From NCBI RefSeq assembly GCF_003289945.1, contig NZ_QMBP01000004.1, forward strand, positions 186,001 to 250,000: a stretch of DNA of 64,000 bases, written 5' to 3'. This DNA is from Mesorhizobium hawassense (GTDB taxonomy: Bacteria; Pseudomonadota; Alphaproteobacteria; Rhizobiales; Rhizobiaceae). Positions 8,835 through 16,693 of the stretch are shown here, piece after piece (the first letter of the stretch is position 1; each line of letters begins with the position of its first letter). A program made the position numbers and the translations under genes. Under the pieces are notes generated by a model, which ran no database searches, was not told the DNA's origin, and saw nothing but the letters and a program-made list of their open reading frames with translations.

Positions 8835-9441
8835 CTAGCCCGGCGGAGCGACCAGATCCGGACCGACCTGCTGAAAACCCGGCATCCCGGAAAGCTTGAG
8901 GCCGGTCGCGATCTCGTCGAGCAGAATATCCAGCATCCGCTCGACACCGCCCTGTCCCGCCACCGCGCCGAACAGGGCGGCGCGGCCGTTGTACCAGGTC
9001 AGGTTCGGACGCGGCGAGACGCCGCCGGTCGACATTCAGGATGGCGCCCGCTTTGATGGATTTGAAATGCGACACCACGGCGAGGGCGCCGTTGTAGATC
9101 GAGCGCATGTTGACGTTGGCGATGCGGTCGAACAGGCCTTCGTCCATCGTCTCCAGCGGCAACGGCGGCTGCGCGACGCCGGCATTGTTGACCAGGATGT
9201 CGAGCCCGCCGAAGGCCGAGCGCGCAAGGTCGGCCGCCGCGACAAAGCCCTCCAGTGTCGAGACATCGCCGGTGGTCGGCCGCACCTTATAGCCGGCTTC
9301 ACCAGCGACGCGGGCGGCAGCGGCTTCGTCACGGTCCATCAGCACGACCGACGCGCCTTCCTCGACGATTTTCTTGACGATGCCTTCGCCAAACCCCGAC
9401 CCGCCACCGGTGATGATGGCGACCTTGCCAGCCAGTCTCAT
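8835..9441 (-). pseudogene. SDR dehydrogenase remnant joined to the C-terminus of an FMN alpha-hydroxyacid dehydrogenase
   Basis: From ATG 9441 the frame encodes a good SDR N-terminal half: IITGGGSGFGEGIV cofactor loop, LVNNAGVAQPP and the AGAILNV strand. At about 9031-9033 the frame breaks; the expected STGGVSPRPNLTWYN resumes in another frame, consistent with loss of 5 (or 2) bases. After WYN (about 8988) the YxxxK active site and all downstream SDR sequence are missing. Instead the text reads GRAALFGAVAGQGGVERMLD and on to LSGMPGFQQVGPDL, which looks like the last 50 residues of the LldD/glycolate oxidase family. An internal deletion that fused two neighbouring genes explains this best. 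A 235-residue frame runs through the region but its second half is nonsense. No active enzyme is expected. Confidence 0.78.
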
Positions 9442-9583
9442 ATCTCTTCCTCCGTTGCCGGAACCATCGGGGAAGACGCGCGCGTTGCACAGTCCGATTA
9501 TCTGAACGCCCTTTTAGCTTTCCTTGTTTGAGGTCGCCCGCACCGGGAGTAATAGTCGCGTCGGAATTCGTGAGGAGGAGACG

Positions 9584-11080
9584 ATGACGCTGAACTTCGA
9601 CCCGAGGGCGAAGGCCACGACGCTCTACCATGGCGAATTCCGGCCGATGTTCATCGGCGGCAAGTGGGTTGCCGCGCAATCTGGCCACGAGATGCAGGCG
9701 CTGAACCCGGCGACCGGCGAAGTGCTGGCGACCGTGCCGCGCGGTTCGGCCGCCGATGTCGACATGGCAGTGGCCGCGGCGCGAGCAGCCTTCGAAGGCC
9801 CCTGGTCGAAATTCTCGCCCTACGAGCGGCAGTGCCTGCTGCTGAGGATCGCCGATCTGTTCGAGCAGCATTGGGAAGAGCTCTGCGTCTCCGATACGCT
9901 CGACATGGGGCTGCCGATCACGCGCACGCTGGCCAACCGGCGCCGGGTCATCGGCATGCTGCGCTTCTATGGCGGCATGGCGACCGCGCTGCATGGCGAG
10001 GCGATCGACAATTCGATCCCCGGCGAGATCGTCACCTTCACCCGGCGCGAACCGGTCGGTATCGTCGGCGCGATCATCCCTTGGAATGCGCCCACCGCCG
10101 CCTCGATCTGGAAGATCGCGCCGGCTCTCGCAACCGGCTGCACCATCGTGCTGAAGCCGTCGGAGGATGCATCGCTGACGCCGCTCCTGATCGCGAAGCT
10201 GATGCAGGAGGCGGGCGTGCCCGACGGCGTCGCCAACATCGTCACCGGAACCGGCGCCGAGGCGGGCGCGCGGCTGGCCGAGCACCCGGACGTCAACAAG
10301 ATCGTCTTCACCGGCTCGACGCTGACCGGCCAGGCGATCGCGCGGGCCGGCGTCACCAATCTCAAGCGCGTTTCGCTGGAGCTCGGCGGCAAGTCGCCGA
10401 TCATCGTCTGCCGCGACGCCGACATCGACAAGGCGGTTCCGGTCGCGGCGATGGCGGTGTTCGTGCATTCGGGCCAGATCTGCATCGCCGGCTCGCGCCT
10501 GTTCGTGGCGCGCGAAATCCATGACGAGTTCGTGCGCCGGGTCGCCGATTTCGCCGGCAAGCTGCGCATCGGCCACGGCATCGAGGCGGACACGGAAATC
10601 GGGCCGTTGATCAACGCGAGGCAGGCCGGCAAGGTGGAAGGCTACATCAAGGCCGGCAGCGAGGAAGGCGCCAAGCTGGTCGCCGGCGGCTCGAGGCTGA
10701 CGGGCGAGCTCTATGACGGCGGCAACTTCATCGCGCCGACCGTCTTCGGCGCGGTGTCGGACAAGATGACGATCGCGCGGGAAGAAATCTTCGGCCCGGT
10801 CATTTCGGCCATGCCCTTCGACACGCTGGACGAGGCCGTTACGCGCGCCAACGCCACGCCCTACGGTCTGGCGGCGGGTATCTTCACCACCAATCTCGGC
10901 ACCGCGCACAAGCTGGCGCGACGCGTCAAGGCCGGCTCGGTCTGGGTCAACATGTACCACGCCATCGACCCGGCCGTGCCCTTCGGCGGCATGAAGATGT
11001 CGGGCTACGGTCGCGAAGGCGGCGTCGAGCATCTTCACGAGTATCTCGAAACCAAATCGGTCTGGATCCAGACCGACTGA
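9584..11080 (+). CDS. NAD(P)-dependent aldehyde dehydrogenase
   Basis: A 498-residue ALDH-superfamily enzyme. The start at 9584 follows a strong GAGGAGGAG ribosome site. Catalytic Cys300 (GQICIAGSRLF), general base Glu266 (LELGGKSP), the PWNAPT substrate-side loop and FTGSTLTG cofactor turn are all present, and the length is normal. It oxidises an aldehyde to the carboxylate; the substrate is not evident. The gene stands alone on the plus strand, divergent from the SDR pseudogene and convergent with the hydroxyquinol pair. It may once have worked with the deleted dehydrogenases in an alcohol-to-acid path, which is speculation. Confidence 0.9.
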   Translation: MTLNFDPRAKATTLYHGEFRPMFIGGKWVAAQSGHEMQALNPATGEVLATVPRGSAADVDMAVAAARAAFEGPWSKFSPYERQCLLLRIADLFEQHWEELCVSDTLDMGLPITRTLANRRRVIGMLRFYGGMATALHGEAIDNSIPGEIVTFTRREPVGIVGAIIPWNAPTAASIWKIAPALATGCTIVLKPSEDASLTPLLIAKLMQEAGVPDGVANIVTGTGAEAGARLAEHPDVNKIVFTGSTLTGQAIARAGVTNLKRVSLELGGKSPIIVCRDADIDKAVPVAAMAVFVHSGQICIAGSRLFVAREIHDEFVRRVADFAGKLRIGHGIEADTEIGPLINARQAGKVEGYIKAGSEEGAKLVAGGSRLTGELYDGGNFIAPTVFGAVSDKMTIAREEIFGPVISAMPFDTLDEAVTRANATPYGLAAGIFTTNLGTAHKLARRVKAGSVWVNMYHAIDPAVPFGGMKMSGYGREGGVEHLHEYLETKSVWIQTD

Positions 11081-11085
11081 TGTTC

Positions 11086-11100
11086 AGGCGAGCTCCGCCT
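11086..11100. terminator. Weak hairpin between convergent genes
   Basis: AGGCG (11086-11090) and CGCCT (11096-11100) form a 5-bp stem with a 5-base loop just after the aldehyde dehydrogenase stop, followed by TT. It is short, so only a weak terminator candidate. Confidence 0.3.
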
Positions 11101-11165
11101 TTGAATCGCGACGTTCTGCGCTTGCGGCGTTCACGCTTGTCCATTTTGGACAAAACTGCGCCGCC

Positions 11166-12074
11166 TCAAGTTCCAGCGGTCTTGGGAGCCAGGACGAAAT
11201 CCCACTCGACGGACCAGAACGGAGCTTCGAAGCCGAGCTCGGTCGCCTTTTCCCGATCGGTGACTTTCGTGAAATCGGCGATCAGCGAATCCTTCACGCC
11301 GAACACGGCGTCCTCGGCAAGGTAGCGGCAATCGGGCGCGAAGATGTGGGTGATCACGGTATCGTAGCCCGGCGCACTGACGATGTAATGCACATGCGCC
11401 GCGCGGTTCGGATGACGCCCCAGCGCGGCGAGCATCCTTCCGACCGGGCCATCATCGGGGATCGGATAGTAGCGCGGCTTGACCGAACGGTACCAATATT
11501 CGCCCTTGCCGTCCGTGGTGAAGACCCCGCGCAGATTCCAGTCGGGTTGCAAGTCCTTCTGCTGGACGTCGTAGAAGCCGTCGTCATTGGTCTGCCAGAC
11601 GTCGATCAGCGCGCCGGCGATCGGCTTGCCTTGCGTGTCGAGCACACGCCCGCGCACCACCATCGGCTCGCCCTTGCCGTCGAGGCAGATGTTCGCGCCA
11701 TGCGCGTAGCGCGGCGCCTCGGGCACATAGAACGGGCCGAGGATGGTATTTTCCGTGGCGCCGTTCGGACGCCGGTGATTGATCGCGTCGACCAGCATCG
11801 AAACACCGAGCGTATCGGAAAGCAGGATGAATTCCTGCCGCCAGTCGGAGCACATCTTGCCGATCTCGGTGAGAAACGCGATGCCTTGCAGCCACTCCTC
11901 ATGCGTCGGCTCGATCTCCTTGATGGCGGCATGCAGATGTTTCACCAGCACGCTCATCACCTCGCGCAGCCGCGGCTCGACATCCGGTCCCATGCGCGCG
12001 TTGACCGCGTCGACCGACGTCTCTTCCTCGAAATAGGGATATTTCGGTCGGGCGGCGTCCGCGGTGCCTGTCAT
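11166..12074 (-). CDS. Intradiol ring-cleavage dioxygenase, hydroxyquinol 1,2-dioxygenase type
   Basis: A 302-residue protein starting at ATG 12074 with GGAGGAG upstream. It has the N-terminal helical dimer domain (residues 1-100) and the beta-sandwich dioxygenase domain with the four non-haem Fe(III) ligands: Tyr168 (DDGFYDVQ), Tyr203 (RYYPIPDDGP), His227 and His229 (AAHVHYIV). DDGPVGRML is typical of hydroxyquinol rather than protocatechuate enzymes. The enzyme opens 1,2,4-trihydroxybenzene to maleylacetate, and the next gene in the same operon encodes the enzyme that consumes maleylacetate, which supports the assignment. Chlorocatechol or catechol 1,2-dioxygenase is the main alternative. 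Confidence 0.9.
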   Translation of the reverse strand: MTGTADAARPKYPYFEEETSVDAVNARMGPDVEPRLREVMSVLVKHLHAAIKEIEPTHEEWLQGIAFLTEIGKMCSDWRQEFILLSDTLGVSMLVDAINHRRPNGATENTILGPFYVPEAPRYAHGANICLDGKGEPMVVRGRVLDTQGKPIAGALIDVWQTNDDGFYDVQQKDLQPDWNLRGVFTTDGKGEYWYRSVKPRYYPIPDDGPVGRMLAALGRHPNRAAHVHYIVSAPGYDTVITHIFAPDCRYLAEDAVFGVKDSLIADFTKVTDREKATELGFEAPFWSVEWDFVLAPKTAGT

Positions 12075-12105
12075 GGCGATAACTCCTCCAGCGACGTTCG
12101 GGTTC

Positions 12106-13167
12106 TCAAGTGCGCGGCGGTTCGCCAGCATAGGCGCGGGCGATAAGGGCCCGGATCGGTTCCCGCTCCAGCGCCCGCGGGTTCCAATAGGGATTGGCCA
12201 GGGCGCGATCCGTCGCGATGTCGATCCCGTCTGGCGGCATGCCTATCTCGGACAGGGCGCGCCTGGCACCTATCCGGCCGGCGAGATCGTAGAGAGCCTG
12301 CGCCGGATCGTTCGTCTTCAGCACGGCCCGCAAGGTTTCCATGGCGGTCGGAACGGCGCGCGCGTTATAGGCCAGCGCATGCGGCAGCACGACCGTATGG
12401 GTCTCGGCATGCGGCAGATCGAAACTGCCGCCGAGCGTGTGGCAAAGCTTGTGGTGCAGCGCCATGCCGACCGAGCCGAGGCAGATGCCGCAGAGCCAGG
12501 CGCCGTAGAGAGCCTTGGAGCGCGCATCGCGATCATGCGGCGCCTCGGTGATGACCGGCAACGCCTCCACCAGCGCGCCGATGGCCTCGGCCGCCATCAA
12601 GTTTATCACGGGGTTGCTCTCCCTCGCGTAGAGCGCCTCGACCGCATGGGCGATGGCGTTCATGCCGCTTGTTCCGGACAGGGAAGCTGGAAGCGTCATC
12701 GTCAGATCGACGTCGTAGATGACCACTTCCGGCAGCACCCTCGGGCTCGATTGGGTGACCTTGACGCCATCCTTCGTCTCGCCGAGGATCGGCGTCATTT
12801 CCGAGCCGGCATAGGTCGTCGGCATGACGATCTGGGGCAGGTCGGTGCGCAAGGCAATCGCCTTGGCGAGCCCCGTCGTGGAGCCGCCACCGACCGCAAC
12901 CAGCCCGTCGGCCTTGAGCTCCGCCACGACCTGCAGCGCATCCTCGGTGACGGACACCGGGGTATGCATCACCGCCCTGGCATAGACGCCGGCCGCCATG
13001 CCACCGAGCGATCCGGCAAGACGCCGGGCCTTGGCCTCCTGCGGCGGCGTTGCAAGCACGAGCACGCGCTTCAGCCCCAGCCGCTCGATCTCTTCCGGCA
13101 GCCTCGCAATCGTGCCCGATCCGAAGACGACGCGCGCCGGCTGGCCGTTATAGACGAAGCTTTTCAT
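12106..13167 (-). CDS. Maleylacetate reductase
   Basis: A 353-residue iron-dependent alcohol dehydrogenase-family protein. VAVGGGSTTGLAKAIA binds the nucleotide, PTTYAGSEMTPI is a family signature, and the metal-site histidines lie in HHKLCHTLGGSFDLPHAETH. It reduces maleylacetate with NAD(P)H to 3-oxoadipate, which enters the beta-ketoadipate route. GGAGAGG precedes ATG 13167. It lies 31 bases upstream of the hydroxyquinol dioxygenase on the same strand, so the two form a minimal lower hydroxyquinol operon. No resorcinol hydroxylase or ring-hydroxylating monooxygenase is adjacent, so the source of hydroxyquinol is unknown. Confidence 0.92.
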   Translation of the reverse strand: MKSFVYNGQPARVVFGSGTIARLPEEIERLGLKRVLVLATPPQEAKARRLAGSLGGMAAGVYARAVMHTPVSVTEDALQVVAELKADGLVAVGGGSTTGLAKAIALRTDLPQIVMPTTYAGSEMTPILGETKDGVKVTQSSPRVLPEVVIYDVDLTMTLPASLSGTSGMNAIAHAVEALYARESNPVINLMAAEAIGALVEALPVITEAPHDRDARSKALYGAWLCGICLGSVGMALHHKLCHTLGGSFDLPHAETHTVVLPHALAYNARAVPTAMETLRAVLKTNDPAQALYDLAGRIGARRALSEIGMPPDGIDIATDRALANPYWNPRALEREPIRALIARAYAGEPPRT

Positions 13168-13345
13168 GTGAGCCTCTCCCCGTCAGCCGCGTTTGCATGC
13201 CCTGAGCATCAAAGTTAGCGACGAAGAGGCGCGCGCGTAAGTGCGCTGGCCGACGATATGTTGGCAGCCTTGGACCTATCGGCCATCGGAAGCATTTATC
13301 GGCCGATTGCGCGGCGCCGTTGGCGCGGGACGGATCGCGGCCGCG

Positions 13346-14338
13346 TTAGGCGATCCTCTGCTCGAACTGCATCACGCTCGCGCTCTTGCGCAATCCCGTC
13401 GCGACGACCGACACACGGAACTTGCCTGCCAATGTCTGGTCGAAGATGGCGCCGACGATGATGTCGGCATCGGCGTCGACCTCTTCGCGTATCCGCGTCG
13501 CGGCTTCATCGACCTCGAACAGCGTCATGTCTAGGCCGCCGCTGATCGACACCAGCAGCCCCCTTGCGCCGGTCATGGAGGCCTCGTCGAGGAGCGGGTT
13601 GGCGATTGCCGCCTCCGCCGCCAGCCTTGCACGTCCCTCTCCGGAAGCCTCGCCGGTACCCATCATCGCCGGGCCCATGTCACGCATCACCGACTTCACG
13701 TCGGCGAAATCGAGATTGATCAGCCCTTCCTTGACGATCAGATCCGTGATGCAGCCGACACCGGCGTAGAGCACACGGTCCGCCATGGCGAAGGCGTCGG
13801 CGAACGTGGTCCTGGCGTCGGCGACCCTGAACAGGTTCTGGTTCGGGATGACGATCACGGTGTCGGCGCTCTCGCGAAGGCGCTCGATGCCTTCCTCGGC
13901 CGCCTGGGTCCTGCGCTTGCCTTCGAACACGAAAGGCTTGGTGACGACGGCCACCGTCAAAATGCCAGCATCGCGCGCGGCGCGCGCGATCACCGGCGCG
14001 GCGCCCGTCCCCGTGCCGCCGCCCATACCGGCGGTGATGAAGCACATATGGGTCCCCGCCAGATGATCCATGATCTCGTCGAGGGACTCCTCGGCAGCGG
14101 CACTTCCGACCTGGGGCAAGGATCCCGCGCCCAGGCCCTCGGTGACATGCGCGCCCAGCTGGATCAGCCGCGACGACTTCGACATGGTGAGCGCCTGCGC
14201 GTCGGTGTTGGCGACGACGAACTCGACGCCCTGCAAGCCTTCGGCGATCATGTTGTTGACGGCGTTTCCGCCGGCGCCGCCGACCCCGACGACGGTGATC
14301 TTGGGTCTCATCTCCAGGATTTCCGGCTTGGCGGTCAT
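13346..14338 (-). CDS. ftsZ: Short FtsZ paralogue (FtsZ2-like, no C-terminal linker or tail)
   Basis: A 330-residue tubulin-family GTPase. The GTP signature GGGTGTG is at residues 106-112 and the catalytic T7 loop NLDFADVK at 208-215, with Asp210 and Asp213 intact, so polymerisation and GTP hydrolysis should be possible. The protein ends right after the globular domain (MQFEQRIA). It lacks the variable linker and conserved C-terminal peptide that bind FtsA and ZipA-type partners. Standard alphaproteobacterial FtsZ is over 500 residues and lies beside ftsQA; this copy sits alone among catabolic genes. Rhizobia are known to carry a second, truncated FtsZ, and this fits that type. No division gene is adjacent. 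Confidence 0.93.
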   Translation of the reverse strand: MTAKPEILEMRPKITVVGVGGAGGNAVNNMIAEGLQGVEFVVANTDAQALTMSKSSRLIQLGAHVTEGLGAGSLPQVGSAAAEESLDEIMDHLAGTHMCFITAGMGGGTGTGAAPVIARAARDAGILTVAVVTKPFVFEGKRRTQAAEEGIERLRESADTVIVIPNQNLFRVADARTTFADAFAMADRVLYAGVGCITDLIVKEGLINLDFADVKSVMRDMGPAMMGTGEASGEGRARLAAEAAIANPLLDEASMTGARGLLVSISGGLDMTLFEVDEAATRIREEVDADADIIVGAIFDQTLAGKFRVSVVATGLRKSASVMQFEQRIA

Positions 14339-14549
14339 TTTTTCATCTTTCTACGAAAGCACCTGCTGCTCCGCCGCACGACCATGCGAAACCGGAGCAA
14401 CGAGCACACGAATCAGGTGATCCCCACCAAGCGTAGGGAATCAGAGCAGGCGCCTCCCTGCAAGGTCCGCCGAGCATATGCAAGCGCGATGGCCTGCGTT
14501 TGAACTGAAAGCGCCTGAGTGGTCGGAGGCGACCGCCTTGCAAGGAGCG

Positions 14550-15590
14550 CTATTGCGTCACCGAGGTCGAGGTGCCCCAGGTGTCCGACAGCACGTAGCC
14601 TTGCGGATAAGGATCCGTCGGATCGAGATAGTAGTTGTGCTCGCCCGTTATCCAGGCCCGGCCGGTGATCTGCGGCACGATCCCCTTGCGCCCGGCGACT
14701 TCGGTGAGTTCGAGTATCTTGCCGGTGAAGCGCGAGCCGATGATCGATTCATGGATCAACACCTCGCCGGCCTTCATCAAGCCGCGCGCCTGCAGCACCG
14801 CCATGCGAGCCGAGGTGCCGGTTCCCGTCGGGCTGCGGTCCGAGCGCCCGGGCGAGACGATGCAGGTGTTGCGCGTGACGTTGCCCGGCCCCTGGAACGG
14901 CATGGCGAACTGCACGATCGACACGCCGCGCACATTGTCGAACTCAGGGTGGACGACATCGAGCTGCTCGCGCGCGGCGCGGCGGACCTTCTCGCCGGCC
15001 ACAGCAATCTCCCGGGCCTCGTCGGGCATGACAGAGAAGCCGAGCGCGGCCGCGTCGACAATTGCGTAGAACATCCCGCCATAGGCGATGTCGACTTTCA
15101 GACTTCCCAGCCCCTCCACCTCGATATTGGCGTCGAGGCGTTCGGCGAAGGCGGGGGCGTTGCGGAAGGTGATCGACAGGCATTTGCCGTCGCGACATTC
15201 GGCGCGCACCTCGATGACGCCACCCGGCATGTCCAGCTTGAAGCGTGTCTCCGGCTCCTGCATCGGCACCATCCCGGTCTCGAGCAGCACGGTGGCGACG
15301 CAGATCGTGTTGGAGCCGGACATCGGCGGGTACTCCGTCGGTTCCATGATGATGGCCCCCGCGGCGCAATCCTCGCGCGTCGACGGCACCAGCAGATTGA
15401 CATGCCGGGCAACGCTGCCGCGCGGCTCGCAGATCAGCATGCGCCTGATATGGTCGTGGTCACGTTCCATCGTGATCATCTTTTCCATCATCGTGCGGCC
15501 CGCCGGCGGCAGCACGCCGCCGACGATGACGTCGCCGACCTCGCCCTCGGCATGACAGCCGACGACGCGAATGCTGGACTTAGTACGCAT
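14550..15590 (-). CDS. Proline racemase superfamily protein with Ser/Thr in place of both catalytic cysteines
   Basis: A 346-residue protein of the proline racemase / 4-hydroxyproline 2-epimerase / trans-3-hydroxyproline dehydratase superfamily, with the GEVGDVIVGG N-terminal motif and the DRSPxGTGT phosphate-loop-like motif. The first catalytic site, normally MCGH, reads MSGS (Ser91, Ser93). The second, normally DRSPCGTGT, reads DRSPTGTGT (Thr255). A Thr at the second site is known from trans-3-hydroxy-L-proline dehydratases, but loss of the first Cys as well is unusual. It is divergent from a DapA-family lyase, the arrangement seen in hydroxyproline clusters. Dehydratase, epimerase on a different substrate, or loss of classical activity are all possible. 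Confidence 0.85.
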   Translation of the reverse strand: MRTKSSIRVVGCHAEGEVGDVIVGGVLPPAGRTMMEKMITMERDHDHIRRMLICEPRGSVARHVNLLVPSTREDCAAGAIIMEPTEYPPMSGSNTICVATVLLETGMVPMQEPETRFKLDMPGGVIEVRAECRDGKCLSITFRNAPAFAERLDANIEVEGLGSLKVDIAYGGMFYAIVDAAALGFSVMPDEAREIAVAGEKVRRAAREQLDVVHPEFDNVRGVSIVQFAMPFQGPGNVTRNTCIVSPGRSDRSPTGTGTSARMAVLQARGLMKAGEVLIHESIIGSRFTGKILELTEVAGRKGIVPQITGRAWITGEHNYYLDPTDPYPQGYVLSDTWGTSTSVTQ

Positions 15591-15615
15591 GGTTACTCCC
15601 TGTGGCCGCGACTAT

Positions 15616-15630
15616 CCGCTTGGCAAGCGG
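15616..15630. promoter_or_regulatory. Perfect 15-bp palindrome in a divergent promoter region
   Basis: CCGCTTG (15616-15622) and CAAGCGG (15624-15630) are perfect complements around one G. The site lies between the racemase-family gene (start 15590, minus) and the DapA-family gene (start 15685, plus), so it could be the shared operator. The cognate regulator is unknown. Confidence 0.45.
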
Positions 15631-15684
15631 CTCTGTGCGGGACAAACTGGCCAATCCGCGTGCCAGCCTCAAGGAGAATCCGAA

Positions 15685-16644
15685 ATGACCGCCAATGTTT
15701 TTTCCGGCTGCATGCCGGCGCTGATGACGCCCTGCACCAATGACCGCCTTCCCGACCTCGACGCGCTGGTACGCAAGGGCAAGGAACTGATCGCCGCCGG
15801 CATGTCGGCCGTGGTCTATTGCGGCTCGATGGGCGACTGGCCGCTGCTGTCCGACCAGCAGCGCATGGAAGGCGTCGAGCGCCTGGTGAAGGCCGGCGTT
15901 CCGGTGATCGTCGGCACCGGCGCCGTCAACACCGCCAGCGCCGTGGCCCATGCCGCGCATGCCCAGAAGGTCGGCGCACGCGGCCTGATGGTGATCCCGC
16001 GTGTGCTGTCGCGCGGGCCCTCGGTCACGGCGCAGCGCCACCATTTCAAGGCAATTCTCGCCGCCGCTCCCGACCTGCCGGCGGTCATTTACAACAGCCC
16101 CTATTACGGCTTCGCCACGCGCGCCGACCTCTTCTTCGCGCTGCGCGCCGAACATCCGAACCTGGTCGGCTTCAAGGAGTTCGGCGGCCCGTCGGATCTG
16201 CGCTACGCGGCCGAAAACATCACCAGCCGCGACGATGAGGTCGCGCTGATGATCGGCGTCGACACCGCCGTCTTCCACGGTTTCGTCAATTGCGGCGCGT
16301 CGGGCGCCATCACCGGCATCGGCAACGTGCTGCCGAAGGAAGTGTTGCATCTGGTCGGCCTCAGCCAAGCGGCGGCGAAAGGCGACGCCGAAGCGCGCCG
16401 GCTGGCGCAGGAGCTGGATGCCGCGCTCGCCGTACTGTCCTCCTTCGACGAGGGTCCGGACCTCGTGCTCTATTTCAAGCACATGATGGTGCTCAAGGGC
16501 GGCCCGGAATACCGGCTGCACTTCAACGAGACGGATGCGCTAAGCGACAGCCAGCGCGGCTATGCCGAGCAGCAGCTCAAACTGTTCGACACCTGGTACG
16601 CACAGTGGTCAAGGCAGCCCGTGATGGCACGGTACGCGGCCTGA
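15685..16644 (+). CDS. DapA/NAL-family lyase, probable pyrroline-4-hydroxy-2-carboxylate deaminase or related aldolase
   Basis: A 319-residue class I aldolase-fold enzyme starting at ATG 15685 behind AAGGAG. Schiff-base Lys164 (VGFKEFGG) and catalytic Tyr136 (VIYNSPYYG) are present. The carboxylate-binding motif reads GSMGDWP instead of the GTTGE of true dihydrodipicolinate synthase, so lysine synthesis is unlikely. Enzymes of this branch deaminate 1-pyrroline-4-hydroxy-2-carboxylate to 2-oxoglutarate semialdehyde in hydroxyproline catabolism. The neighbours (racemase-family protein, DAO-family oxidase) fit that pathway. The assignment rests on motif plus context and other 2-oxo acid aldolases remain possible. 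Confidence 0.82.
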   Translation: MTANVFSGCMPALMTPCTNDRLPDLDALVRKGKELIAAGMSAVVYCGSMGDWPLLSDQQRMEGVERLVKAGVPVIVGTGAVNTASAVAHAAHAQKVGARGLMVIPRVLSRGPSVTAQRHHFKAILAAAPDLPAVIYNSPYYGFATRADLFFALRAEHPNLVGFKEFGGPSDLRYAAENITSRDDEVALMIGVDTAVFHGFVNCGASGAITGIGNVLPKEVLHLVGLSQAAAKGDAEARRLAQELDAALAVLSSFDEGPDLVLYFKHMMVLKGGPEYRLHFNETDALSDSQRGYAEQQLKLFDTWYAQWSRQPVMARYAA

Positions 16645-16655
16645 TCTCACAGGCC

Positions 16656-16689
16656 GAGGCCGCCAGCTAGGTCGAGACTTGGCGGCCTC
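16656..16689. terminator. Perfect 10-bp stem-loop between convergent genes
   Basis: GAGGCCGCCA (16656-16665) pairs perfectly with TGGCGGCCTC (16680-16689) across a 14-base loop. It fills the 49-base gap between the DapA-family gene and the convergent oxidase gene, so it probably terminates both transcripts. Confidence 0.7.
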
Positions 16690-16693
16690 TGAT

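Noticed and set aside
13346..14338. Part of the main division (dcw) cluster
   Set aside because: No ftsA, ftsQ, mur or ddl gene is adjacent; both neighbours are catabolic genes and the protein lacks the FtsZ tail.
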